From Coenobita brevimanus (Eukaryota > Arthropoda > Malacostraca > Decapoda > Coenobitidae), in assembly GCA_032717465.1 (NCBI GenBank), contig CM064663.1:14069989-14133988 (forward strand): a DNA stretch of 64,000 bases, in the 5' to 3' direction. The notes under the pieces were generated by a model that saw only the letters and a program-made list of their open reading frames with translations, had not been told where the DNA came from and did no database searches. This document shows positions 23,540 to 34,068 of the stretch, piece by piece (position 1 is the first letter of the stretch; each line of letters starts with the position of its first letter). A program made the translations under genes and the position numbers.

Positions 23540-25908
23540 TCAGAAGTGCAGGAGCCTGTGAAACTCATTGAAACATGGGTGAATACACAGACCCACGTCA
23601 CACTGAACGCGCTCATAGCGGGTGTCCTTTCTCTGAGTGGTGGGTCTCACGCGGGAATTGCTACACACGTGACACCTGCGCTGGGGCCTAGGTCTGTTTG
23701 CTTGGGGAGGTATGGGAGTGGGGAAATGGCAGGCAGATAATATCAGGGGAGGGTGGGCACCTGGGGCTGTGTGGGTGCGGTGTTGGGGCCTTTCAACCGC
23801 ATATCTTGCAACAATCTCTCGTGTCAGTTCCCTCACAAACCCTTCAAAGGGTTTCCTGAACTCCTGCTGTCATGGCGTGAAGGTGGTGGCAATTCAGGGC
23901 AGTAATGTCAAGCAGGTGAAAGAATAGTTTTTTGTACCACTTCATCGTGGTCCTGGCACACTCGACAGTGGATATCATGGAGTCTGACTGGTCCACCAGG
24001 CGCATGTTGATATTATAATCAAGCACACACTCAGGTTTCCGTACATGGCGCCTGTTCTCGCTCCGATAATCTACCGACTCTGTACGGTTCATCAAGGGGC
24101 GGTGAGCCGTGGACAAGAGGCTGACTTCTCTATTGTGGTTCCACACAGTTGCAAGGATATTGTTTGCCTGGAAGAAGACAACCTCATTCCTGTCAAGTTT
24201 CCACCCCACCTTGACCATGTGATGCCAGTTCACCTTGACGGTCCCACATATCCCCGTGTCATGCCTGTGTAGATATCGAGCGAGAAGAGGGCTAGTGTAC
24301 CAATTGTCAAGGTAAAGGACGTGACCACGATGAAGATAGTCTTCTATCATTGTCTTTACCACTGCTCCCGACAGACCAATCCTCCAATCTGCTATTATGT
24401 CTGTCTGTGCACCGGTGTACAAGACTATGTCTTGCACATACCCAGTCCTGCAGTCACACATAACAAAGATCTTGAACCCAAAGCAGTGCCTTTTGCTGGG
24501 TATGTACTGCCGAAATGAAATATTGCCTCTCCAGAACACGAGACTCTCGTCTATGACGAGGTCTCTATAGGGATAAAATGAGGAACGGAATGTCTGCCTT
24601 AGGTGATCAAAAACCAATCTAATTCGCCTCATCTTATCTGTGTCATTAGTATTTGCAGGATCATCAGCATCATAGAAATGGAGGCGGCTTAGAATTTGCT
24701 GAAACCGATTACGGCCCATTACTTGGCCAAATATTGGTGTAAGCATAATAGGGTCCCTTGTCCAGTATGCAGGAATTCGGTTCTTTCTTACAATACCCAT
24801 CAAAAGTACCAAGGCCAAAAACAAAATCATTTCTGCAAGGGAGACTGGGTAATCATAGAGGGTAGAATGCCTGCTCCTTGTGCCCTGTCTTTCACTCTCA
24901 CGCTGCTGCTGTTAGTGAACCGGTTTGTTTGATCCACTATTTCCTCCACAAAAGCCTCACTGAAGAAAGGTGGAAAAAATCCAGCCTGGTTGAATTAAGG
25001 TGAATACCGGGAGCAATGCATCCAGCACGCCCCTGCTCAGTGAATGAGTGAATGAGGGGAGTAAAATCACTCCCATCCTCCCAATTCCAAGACACAAAAT
25101 CCTTGTCCCGATCGTCCCCATCCTCGCCTTCATCAGGGTGGGGAGGAGATGATTGTGGGGGAGGTTGGGGAGAAGGAGTGTGTAGGGCTTCCCGACTTGC
25201 ACTCCTCTTCCCTCTGCCTTTACCCTTCTCCTTTCCCTTACCCTTACGGCCTTGGGGAACATCAGGGGGCTGTGGGGAGGAAGCCCAGGAATATTGGGGA
25301 GCATAAGACGTGCTGGGGATTGGCTCCTCCTCACCTCCCTGCTCCATCACCACACCACGTGACTCACCACCCACCCTCACTGCCCCATGTGATACGCCCT
25401 GCCGCCTCACACCACCACGTGACTCACTCCCGCCACTCTCACTTTCCACACTCCTCCCAACACTTTCCCTTTCACTCCCCACTCCCTCAACGCCACTTCC
25501 GCCATCCCCAAACAAAACACTAGGCCCATACCTGTTAGAACGATGTGGTGTGCGCTGTGGGCCGCGATGAGTAATAACCTCACGACCGTACCACGTGGCA
25601 GCACGTCCCACGGCTATGTCCTCATCCTCGTCCTCGTCCTCAAAATCGGGCTCCACGTCACGTAGGGGCTGGCTAGAGGATCTTGCATGTTGTTTTTGTG
25701 CAGCCTGACCCTTTCCTGCAGCACGATAAGTCACGTAGCGCTGCTTCCTGGGGAACGGGACTTCCTCATCACTGCTGCTGCCTTCCACATCCTCTGGTTG
25801 GACATAATCTTTGTCCATCTCTTCGTCATTGAGTGGTGAATCACTATTGCCAGTAAATGCATCCAGGGTGGCTTGAATTTCCTCCTCCGAGAGACCTCTA
25901 TGCGCCAT
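23540..25908 (-). pseudogene. piggyBac-family transposase (copy 1)
   Basis: Cut-and-paste DDD transposase, expected to act in the nucleus and insert at TTAA. The start ATG at 25908 opens MAHRGLSEEEI, followed by an acidic, Ser/Pro-rich N-terminal region of about 300 residues with EDEDEDED and KGKGKEKGKG tracts. The catalytic core keeps all three aspartates: VIDESLVFWRG (about 24535-24565), YLDNWYTSP (about 24290-24316) and RLVDQSDSMI (about 23975-24003). A C-terminal Cys-rich zinc-binding domain (CHVCSNSR...CDVGLCIHPC) follows at 23560-23690. Frame is lost between 24937 and 24830 (frameshift plus stops) and again near 23840, so the copy is inactive. The long charged N-terminus is larger than in the founding moth piggyBac. 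Confidence 0.9.
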
Positions 25909-26165
25909 GTCTGAGCGGGACCGTTGCTAACAGGTGAGTGACCGAGCCGCAGGTTAGCGTGGGTCGTGCAGGGTCGCCGAGTGCCCCTGCCTGGTGGCAG
26001 GTAGGGGAAGGTCGTGCGACGCTACGTACCAAAAATCTCACGCGAATTTTGAAAATTGTGGAAATTATGCAACTTGCAATTGCAAAACGTACCAGTACGT
26101 CGACGGGACTGGCAAATGGAAAATGTTGCAACGTATCCATACGTTGACAGGACGTCTCGGGTTAA

Positions 26166-27414
26166 ATTCACTGGAGAGCCTGTATCAAAGAACAAAGAAA
26201 TGTTTTGATCTTCACATACAGCTGGTATCAAGATGCACTCACTTCCCATAATGCCTCCTATGTGAAATTTAGATTTGGCTTTCTCTGTGATTGGTAATTT
26301 TTTGTCATTACTTGGCCTCCCCCTGATTTAAATATGGAAATAAGTTTTTCTACTGTCTTACAATTGGAGGGCCAGTGTCCCTGGGACTTGTGATGTCTAC
26401 AGTATGGGTCACACCCTTGCTCCTTTTGTTTATCTTCTTTTTGTTTTTAATAAAGCATTCATTCTTTGTGTGTCCCGGGTTTGCACAAAAGTAACATACA
26501 GTGGAGTGTACCTATCTCCCGAATGTGATCCTCGAGATGACCTCCCATATTTAGTGGTATTTGTGGTGCTGCTTCTGCTCAGACTGTGTGCAAACTTATG
26601 TGACTGCATCTGGCCTGGTGTTTGAGATCACTGCCTCGAAGTTTATGATTGCCTGTTTTGTCTGTTTTTGGGTCGTGACCAATTCTGTTCTTTGTTTGGG
26701 GTAGTTGTATATGTTTTTATGGCCGACACTGCGTCTGTCATTCTCATTGTAGTTGAATTTGACTCTGCTTCGGTCACCCCTGCATTGCTACAATTCATCT
26801 CTACCTCGTTCATAAAATCTTGCAAGCACATTCCTGGGGTGTAAGAAATCGTCTTAGTGATCTTAAGGACCCTATCAGGCAATTTGCACAGGGCAGCTAC
26901 ATAACCAATGATGTCTATGACAAGCATTGGTGACATCTTTCCATCATCTGTTATCCAGTTTGAGTTTTCTAAAGTAGCTAATAAAGTTCTCTTAATTGTG
27001 GAAACATCTGCTGTTATTTCACTTAATACATGATTTGTTTATGTTCTCTTACGAGATCCACAGTCTTATGTAATTCTGGAATTATACCTGGCAAGAAGTT
27101 TATACCTCCAGAGAATATTTCAGGAATTCTGCTTTAAACTCATCATATGTCTTACTTCGAAGGAGCTTATTTGATCTAAGCAATTCACCTGCTGGACATC
27201 TCTCTTGGTTAATCCATGAGGAAAATATTGCTATTTACTCCTGTTCATCTGTTACATATCTCTGAACAAGTAGTTGTTCGCATTGGTTAATCAGTAACAT
27301 TACATCAATGTGGTCTTTTTCTGTGCCTGAGATTTCTGGGATGTTTTTATCCTCATGATAAACGTAAACATGAGGTGGGGATATTTGATTTGTGCCATTG
27401 CCTTCATTATTCAT
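26166..27414 (-). pseudogene. gag: gag and protease start of the env-bearing gypsy element
   Basis: Likely start ATG at 27414 (MNNEG), chosen because upstream codons lack a better start. Stops at about 27235 and shifts at about 26940 break it. A nucleocapsid-like zinc knuckle lies at about 26365-26410 and reads YCRHHKSQGHWPSNC. This is C-X2-H-X4-H-X4-C, with His in place of the usual second Cys. The retroviral-type aspartic protease begins after it with the active-site motif FFDTGSPVNL at 26165-26195. The piggyBac-1 insertion cuts in directly after it. The protein would form the particle and its processing enzyme, but this copy is dead. Confidence 0.75.
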
Positions 27415-27866
27415 TTTGGTTGTTTGTTTTGTTAGGTTCACTTGGAGTTCTTTATTGTTGTGTGAAGGGATAGTGGAATATGTTTTACCTGACCTGTGAA
27501 CTCTGTTAAGAAATTTTCATAAATATGTCAGGCAGAACTAAAGTCCTCACTTGCTACATCAGAGGGAGTTTCTCAGTGATCATCAATGTCATCTAGAACT
27601 GAGGTATTTGTTTCTTTGTGTTTACTTTATGGAATATTTTTTTTATGTTTTGTTTGTTTTCTTGTTCTCCTACTTGTGAATCGGCAGTCGTTGCTAACTG
27701 TATGTCCTCTTGTCACTAAGACTGGTGGTGTCGAAAATGTTCCTGACACATCACTCAGCTAAAATAAAACTAATTTTGCTTGGATATGGTGTTATGGAAC
27801 ACTTATTTTATGTATGTATTAACTGAATAGATGAATAAATGAGAAGTAATAAGTGAAAGGTATTAA

Positions 27867-27925
<59 letters not shown>

Positions 27926-27979
27926 ATTGCAGGTGACTGTACCTAATTTAAAGTACTGGGAAGAAATAAGTAAAAGTAT
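27415..27979 (-). other. Leader of the env-bearing gypsy element, part 1
   Basis: Untranslated 5' leader upstream of gag, containing a (TA)n microsatellite at 27867-27921. The leader resumes at 38189-38732 after the inserted second gypsy element. Confidence 0.6.
27867..27921. repeat. (TA)n microsatellite
   Basis: About 27 TA units in the leader of the env-bearing gypsy element. Confidence 0.97.
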
Positions 27980-28600
27980 TGTTACGTCTTCACCGCACAC
28001 TGCCACAGGCTTCTATAGCAGTAGTTCACATAGGAATGACGTTGCCCAGTGAGTTATTTTTCCTATGGTCAGGTTTTAAGTGTGCAGTACACAAGATCAG
28101 CTGAGGCAAAAATAAACACTGACTTCTTAAAATTCACTGTCTTTATTTTCCAAATAATTCCACTTAATGTTTACCAACTTCACTCTTCTCATAAGCACTG
28201 GAGCTATACACACTTTACTAACTGCTATTACACTTAATGCTTAACCCCTTAACTGCGGGGCGTCACTTTCATGACGCTCAGGTGCAGTGATTCATACTGC
28301 TGGGTGTCACTTTTGCGATCCTGTGTTATTTTGAATTCGCCTGGGCTTTCAAGCGGTTGCTTGTATCATCTGTCAGTACTGCCAGTGTCTGACAATAGTC
28401 AGTGCTGCTATTGTCATCTGTACTCCCATCCATTGCTGACAATTTAGTCATTTCTCCCCATTCTTGACTCCCCTCCCTACCTCCCATCCATTACCCCCTC
28501 CTCCCTCCTGCCCCAGCTGCGCCACGCTAGGCAAATCTTGCCCTTATTTTTCCACTCATTTCATCCATTGGAATGAGCCCTATGCCTTATTCTTATACAA

Positions 28601-28644
<44 letters not shown>

Positions 28645-30492
28645 GAAAAAAGGTAATTGAGAGTGCCATACACCTGGAATTGGCTAATTATCACCTGGCA
28701 ACACCCCACACACACTCGTCCGCTACTTTTCCCTGTTATTTCCCCTTGAAATATGCTCTATGACATGTTCTCATAACAAAAATATATATAAGAAAGGAAG
28801 GGAGAAGCCTAAGTGATATTTATATTCACCTGGAACAACCTAATTTATTATGTATTGTCTAGAATTCCTGCCAATCATTTCACAGCATATAAATTAGCTG
28901 CTGAAACCTCGCTGTCGTTGTCAACCCTTGGCGGCCCATATCCGCCTGGTCATTCAGTTCAGTGTTGTCTCTTGAGATGAAAGCACATAGCGCTTGCGCC
29001 CCCCCATTTCCGCCGCTTCTAGAGGGCCCTGTGACCTCTACCCCTACTAAACCTTGTGTGGGAAGGGGTAAAAGATTAAGTGACTCTGCTGTGGAGCGTG
29101 AACTGGCTAATTTATCCATGATAATGATGGACAATGACTGCAATCTTTCTGGTGAATTGTGTGATGAGCCAGTGGAGGAAATGGTAATAAAGTACGAGTG
29201 CTTTAATGTCCCAGGTTCATCCTGGCTCCAAGGGAAAGGAGCCCTTAGTTACTGGAAGCGACAGTGTATAACATAGTGTAAATAAAATAGAAATGTAAAT
29301 AATTACTAATATAAGAATATGAGTACAAATACTTGGAGTAATGACAGTGAAAGCTTTGCTCTCTACAATAATTTACTGGATGAGAAAGTGAATGCCTGGA
29401 GTGAAAATAAACTACTATTACTGAAGGAAACTTATGCATAAATACTGTTTATATATATAAGTGTAATAAAGTACTAGGAATATAAACTGTGAGTATGTTT
29501 ATGAATAATAAATGACAAAATACAAGCGGGGAACTAACGCGGGTGGGAAGCTGGTATGCGTTCGTGATTTACATTGTTTTCACAGTATTTTTTTTTTAGT
29601 GTATGGATTCCAAACTACTTGAAAATCATAAAATAGTGATTCTAGTGATAATATCAGGCTGTGGTAATCATATTACGGGGTGTCGGGAAGTGTAAAATGG
29701 GGACTTTACCCAACTTCAGAAGTCTCCACAAGTCCTATGGTAGTCGACGAAGGCTCAACACACATCCCAGGAGAAAGCAGAAGGTATATTCCATAAGTAT
29801 ATTTAATTATAATATTCTAGGACTAAAAACTGATTTTTGGCAAATATTTTTAAAAAGTCAGTTGGAGAGCTAATATCCCTGCGTGAGGTGCATAGACCGC
29901 CTCTGACATGCCCGTGCTTAAGGGGTTAACAACACTTCACAGTTATTACACTTAATGCTTGACACTTCACTGTTTTCTCAAGTACCAGTGATATGCAAAC
30001 TTCAATAACCCGTCACTGTTTGCCACTGTTTTCACAGCTACCAAAAATAAACAATCTTCACTGTCACTGCACTGACACTGCATTACACAGAAACTGATTG
30101 CACTTCACTCAAACTGACTTCACACCCGACTGAACCTACCCTAGCCTCTCCCCAGCTTTATATAGGCTTGCATTTTACTAGAAACGTCTACATTCTACGA
30201 GAACAACAGTTGCCAATTCAGAGACAGTGAAAACATGCCAAAGCTTTCCTAGATTAAATAACACTAAATACTTTACCATACGAACTTGAATTACATAATT
30301 TAACAATCACATAAATAAATCTTCATAGAGAAAAAGAGCACAAAAATTAATGCATAACTTATGAAATAATTATGCTCACAAACAACAGGCTAACTGGCAA
30401 CTCTGACTCGTACCGGACCCAGCCTACTGTAAACACTGGGAAATATCGAGATGCTTCTTGAACACCTAACTAGCAAATCTCGCTTCTTAACA
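27980..30492 (-). repeat. Left (3') LTR of the second gypsy element, split by MITE B
   Basis: Without the 1681-bp MITE this LTR is about 830 bp and matches the right LTR throughout. It holds an AATAAA (minus strand, at about 28139-28145) and a TATATAAAG-type TATA box (minus strand, about 30155-30165). Confidence 0.9.
28245..29925. mobile_element. TTAA MITE B (1.7-1.8 kb family)
   Basis: Flanked by TTAA (28241-28244 and 29926-29929) with ends CCCCTTAACTGCGGGGC and (reverse complement) CCCCTTAAGCACGGGC. The uninterrupted partner LTR at about 33689 reads GCTTAACAATACTTCAC and gives the empty site directly. A (TA)n run lies at 28604-28640. The open frame 28962-29276 contains RGKRLSDSAVERELANL plus an acidic segment (MMDNDCNLSGE...). 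It may be the stub of a lost transposase N-terminus and is longer here than in MITEs A and C. Confidence 0.9.
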
Positions 30493-30559
30493 CTACCCCC
30501 TCCCTAGTTCTTTGTCGTCCCAACAAAGGTACACAGTATACTGTATACAAACACAAACC

Positions 30560-32120
30560 TTAATCTTAATGGAACATCTGACTATACACAAAATAATCCT
30601 TCAACTTATCAGGTCTTCTGTGCCGCTTCTGGTGATGTCCTTGCTCCTTCACACAGTTCACTCCTCCAGGAAGGTTTTGGTCCTCTTCTTGGTTCGCATC
30701 TCCTCTTGGGAAACTGTCACCATCCTCTTGCACTTCAGCTCCTTGGTCCTCCTCAACACCCTCGGCTGCAGGTGAGGACAGTTCCTTGGAGACATCCCAG
30801 CTGTACAGTCCTGGCCCATGGTACTGCCACAGACGGCTCACGTGTACCACCTTTGGGCAAGAATTCCTGCCTCCCCGAATCCGATACATTACGTTTGATA
30901 CGCAGTCAAACACAGTGTAATGCCCATCCCATGGGCTTAGCAGCTTCAGTGACTCTTCCTTCTTACGCTGAGGATTTTATAACCAAATTTGGTCATCATC
31001 CTTGAAGCTCACCTCACTTGCCTTGGCATCACACTTGCATTTCATCACCTCTCCTGAAACCTTGAGGGCTCCTCAGACTTGGTGATTTACCTCAACCACC
31101 CTTTCCTGAAGGTGCTTCGCATAGCCTGTGGTGTCTGTAGGCAGCTTTTCACTAGGTGGTCTTTCTATTAGCAAGTCAATGGGTAAACATAACTTGTGAC
31201 CCAACATCAGTTTTGCAGAGGTGTAGCCGGTTGACTCATGGGATACAGACCGATATGCCATCAACATCACAGGTAATTTCTGGTCCCATTCCTTTTGTCC
31301 ATCAATGCAGTACTTGGCCAGTTCTTGTCCCAGGGTCCAGGTGAATTTTTCCACCATCCCATCTGACTGTGGCCTTAGGGGGGTCATCCTGGTCTTCTTG
31401 ATCCCTAATATATTGCAGCATTCACGAAACACAGAAGACTCGAAGTTTCTACCCTGGTCTGAATGTAGCTCTTATGGCATCACAAAATGACAGAATAACT
31501 AATCAACCAACACCTGAGCAACAGTCGAAGCCTCTTGGTCAGGAATAGCACAGGCTTCTGGCCACTTTGTGAAGTAGTCCATGGCCACACATATATACCG
31601 GTTTCCTCTCTCAATGAGTGGCAAAGGTCCAGCAATGTCCACCGTGACTCTTTCCATCGATGCACCCACTTGGTACAGCTGGAGAGGGGCGCAACCAAGT
31701 TTCTTGGGTCCCTTCTTGGTACAGCACACATCACAGGCCTGACACCACTCTTCAACATCCTGACGCATGCCAATCCTATAGAACCTCTTTTGCAGCCGAC
31801 TTAGGGTTTTCTTCACTCCCAAGTGCCCACTAGTTATGGGACTCATCCAGGATCTCGAACCTCATCTTCTTCAGAACCACCAGTTGCAAATATTTGCTGC
31901 GACCATCAGGTGTCTCCCACTGATGCTCCAGTAGTTTATTGTTCAAACGAAGAAGGTCCCACTGACTCCAGTAAATCTTGGTCTCTGGGTTTAACCTGGG
32001 AACTTCTTCCCAAGATGGTCGCATTGTACTCCGCTGCAGCCACACTAGCATTGGTTGTAAATCTGCATCCTCCATATGCATCCTCTTCAGGTCTTCATCT
32101 GACGCTGGCCTTGTCACAAC
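30560..32120 (-). pseudogene. Integrase of the second gypsy element
   Basis: Ty3/gypsy DDE integrase on the minus strand. A spacer region (32117-31830) leads to the H2C2 zinc finger (GHLGVKKT...WCQACDVC, about 31725-31846). The core starts with VDIAGPLP (about 31625-31650) and continues with DYFTKWPEA and DQGRNF (about 31440-31460). The glutamate lies in SDGMVEKF (about 31355). A C-terminal segment ending KVVHVSRLWQYHG at about 30820-30860 is typical of the end of gypsy integrases, and a Glu/Asp/His-rich tail ends near 30566. Frames shift at about 31835, 31495 and 31070. The catalytic residues are readable but the gene is broken. Confidence 0.85.
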
Positions 32121-32299
32121 AGTACGGTGGCATTTCTTCCTATGATTCTCATTCCTACTACACTCCTTGCCATCTGTTCTGTCTTCTCACACACTATTCA
32201 TCAATGTGTGCATTTCCTTAATGGTGGGGCTTCTTGGGAAAAACTGGCTGGTTGTTGCCTCTCATCACCAGCCTTCACTAGGGACTGATAACTTCCTGT

Positions 32300-33382
32300 C
32301 CGTCACTGACATCTGATGCAGAACTTCCATTGCGGCACCCTTAAGGCTAGTAGCAAGCTGCACTGCCCTCCGCCTATCATCCCAGCCATTCTGATCTGCA
32401 ATAACTCAAACTGTGCACGGAAAGCTTCCCAAGATACTCTACCATCAAATTCCTGAGGTTTCTTTTTAACTGGACCCCCATAATAGCCATACACTTCACT
32501 GGTTTGGGGCTTAAAAAGTGGGGCATCATAATTAAGGCCAGGACTTAAACCTTCTGCATTCTGATTATTCAATCCTGTAATGCTACCTTTAGATGCCTGC
32601 GATCCGTCAAGATTCACCATACATTCTCAATTCCTTTCATATGCTCCCTGTAACCTGAGGCTCAGCAGTGCAACATTTCGCTACTGCCTCAATTTTCTCA
32701 CTAATTATCTTAACATGGTCAACTACATGCTTAAGCCGGCTATCTACTGTACATGCTGTATGCACACTATCACAATCCCCTCACTAATGTTCAGCTGGTT
32801 GCCCACATGCTGTTTGCACTCCGTTACTATTTCCTCACTAACTGTCTTCAACTGTTCGTCTACCTGCTGTTTACACTGTATCACATTATTGCTTACCTCA
32901 AACTTCTGCTGCTGTTCCTCAGCATATACCTCCTCCTTCAAATGTTCCTGTTCTTCCTTCATTTCCCCCATGAAAGCATCCAGCTGTTCTTGCATCTTCA
33001 TTTGTAATTCCCTCTGTTGTTCCTGTAGTGCCTTCTGAAGCTTTTTATAACGTTCTTTCTGTTCTTCATTCTGTGCCTGCAATTGTTTTTTGATTTCTTC
33101 CTTTTGTGCCTGTAATTGTTCTTCAAGCTTTTTCTGTCCTTCATTCTGTGCTTGTATTGACACTTTGTGCCTGTAACTGGACACTTTGTGCTTGTTATTG
33201 TTCTTGGAGTTTTTCACTTTGTGCTTTTAATTGTTCTTTGTGCTCTTCATGTTGTGCGTCTAGTTTTCACTCTGTGCTTGCATTTGGACACTCTGTGCTT
33301 GTATTAGCTTCACAATTGTTGTCAGGGAAATTTCCTCCTCCTGCCGAGCTTGAGATCTTGTCTTTACACCTTCTGCTTCCAT
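32300..33382 (-). pseudogene. gag: gag of the second gypsy element, with coiled coil
   Basis: Start ATG at 33382 (MEAEGVKTRSQ), 54 bp after the LTR. A long Gln/Glu/Lys-rich heptad region (33217-32750, for example QKKLEEQLQAQKEEIKKQLQ) should form a coiled coil. The start of a capsid domain (PQEFDGRVSWEAFRAQFELL, about 32390-32455) follows. The frame then runs into integrase spacer at about 32300, so the rest of gag, protease, RT and RNase H are deleted. Stops occur near 33260 and 32744. The antisense open frames here merely mirror the coiled coil. Confidence 0.75.
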
Positions 33383-33415
33383 GTCGAAGGTTAGACTCAC
33401 TACAGCCCTAAATAA

Positions 33416-33434
33416 TCCCACACTTCTGACACCA
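33416..33434 (-). promoter_or_regulatory. Primer-binding site, tRNA-Leu type
   Basis: The plus strand reads AATCCCACACTTCTGACACCA up to 33434, one base before the LTR at 33436. The last 14 bases (CACTTCTGACACCA) equal the 3' end of animal tRNA-Leu(CAA) plus CCA as I remember it. The more distal part has two extra bases. It primes minus-strand DNA synthesis in LTR elements. Confidence 0.75.
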
Positions 33435-34068
33435 GTGTTAAGTCCGCACCTCACACTGCCACAGGTTCCAACAGCAGTAGTTCAGTATAGTAAGGACGTG
33501 AATTGTTCTTCCTATGGTCAGCCTTTAGGTGTGCGGTACACAAGATCAGCTGGCGTGAAAATAAACACTGGCTTCTTAAAATTCACTGTCTTTATTTTCC
33601 ACATAGTTCCACTTAATGCTTTCCAACTTCACTCTTCTCACAAGAACTTGAGCTATACACATTTTACTAGCTGCTATAACACTTCATGCTTAACAATACT
33701 TCACAGTTATTACACTTAATACTTGACACTTCACTGTTTTCTGAAGTACCAATGATAACAAACCCCAATAACCCGTCACTGTTTGCCAATGTTTTCACAA
33801 GTACCCGGTACCAAAAATAAACAATTACTGACACTGCACTGACACTGCACTACACCAAAACCGGCTGCACTTCACTCAGACCGACTTCACACCCGACTGA
33901 ACCTGCCCTAGCCTCTCCCCAACTTTATATAAGCTTGCATTTTACTAGAAATGTGTACATTCTATGAGAATTGGTTGCCAATTCAGAGACAATTAAAACA
34001 TGCCAAAGCTTTCCAAGATTACATAACACTAAATCATTTACCATACGAAGTTAAATTACATAATTTAA

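Larger units (their letters stand above)
22183..26161 (-). mobile_element. piggyBac-1, full-length element
   Basis: A 3979-bp element flanked by TTAA (22179-22182 and 26162-26165). Its ends CCCGTCACGTCCCGAT and (reverse complement of right end) CCCGAGACGTCCTGTC form imperfect inverted repeats starting with CCC, as in piggyBac. It encodes one transposase on the minus strand (25908-23540) starting 253 bp inside the right end. It carries a tandem array between transposase and left end. It interrupts the gypsy protease three codons after the DTGS active site, so the host reading frame resumes on either side. It is closely related to the copy at 34069-37991. Confidence 0.93.

Noticed and set aside
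25052..25604. Pro/Ser/His-rich plus-strand frames opposite the piggyBac N-terminus
   Set aside because: Antisense of the acidic and Gly-rich transposase N-terminus. No independent motifs.
32580..33038. Cys/Ser-rich plus-strand frames opposite the coiled-coil gag
   Set aside because: Shadow of the minus-strand Gln/Glu/Lys-rich coding sequence. Cysteine codons are antisense Ala/Gln codons.
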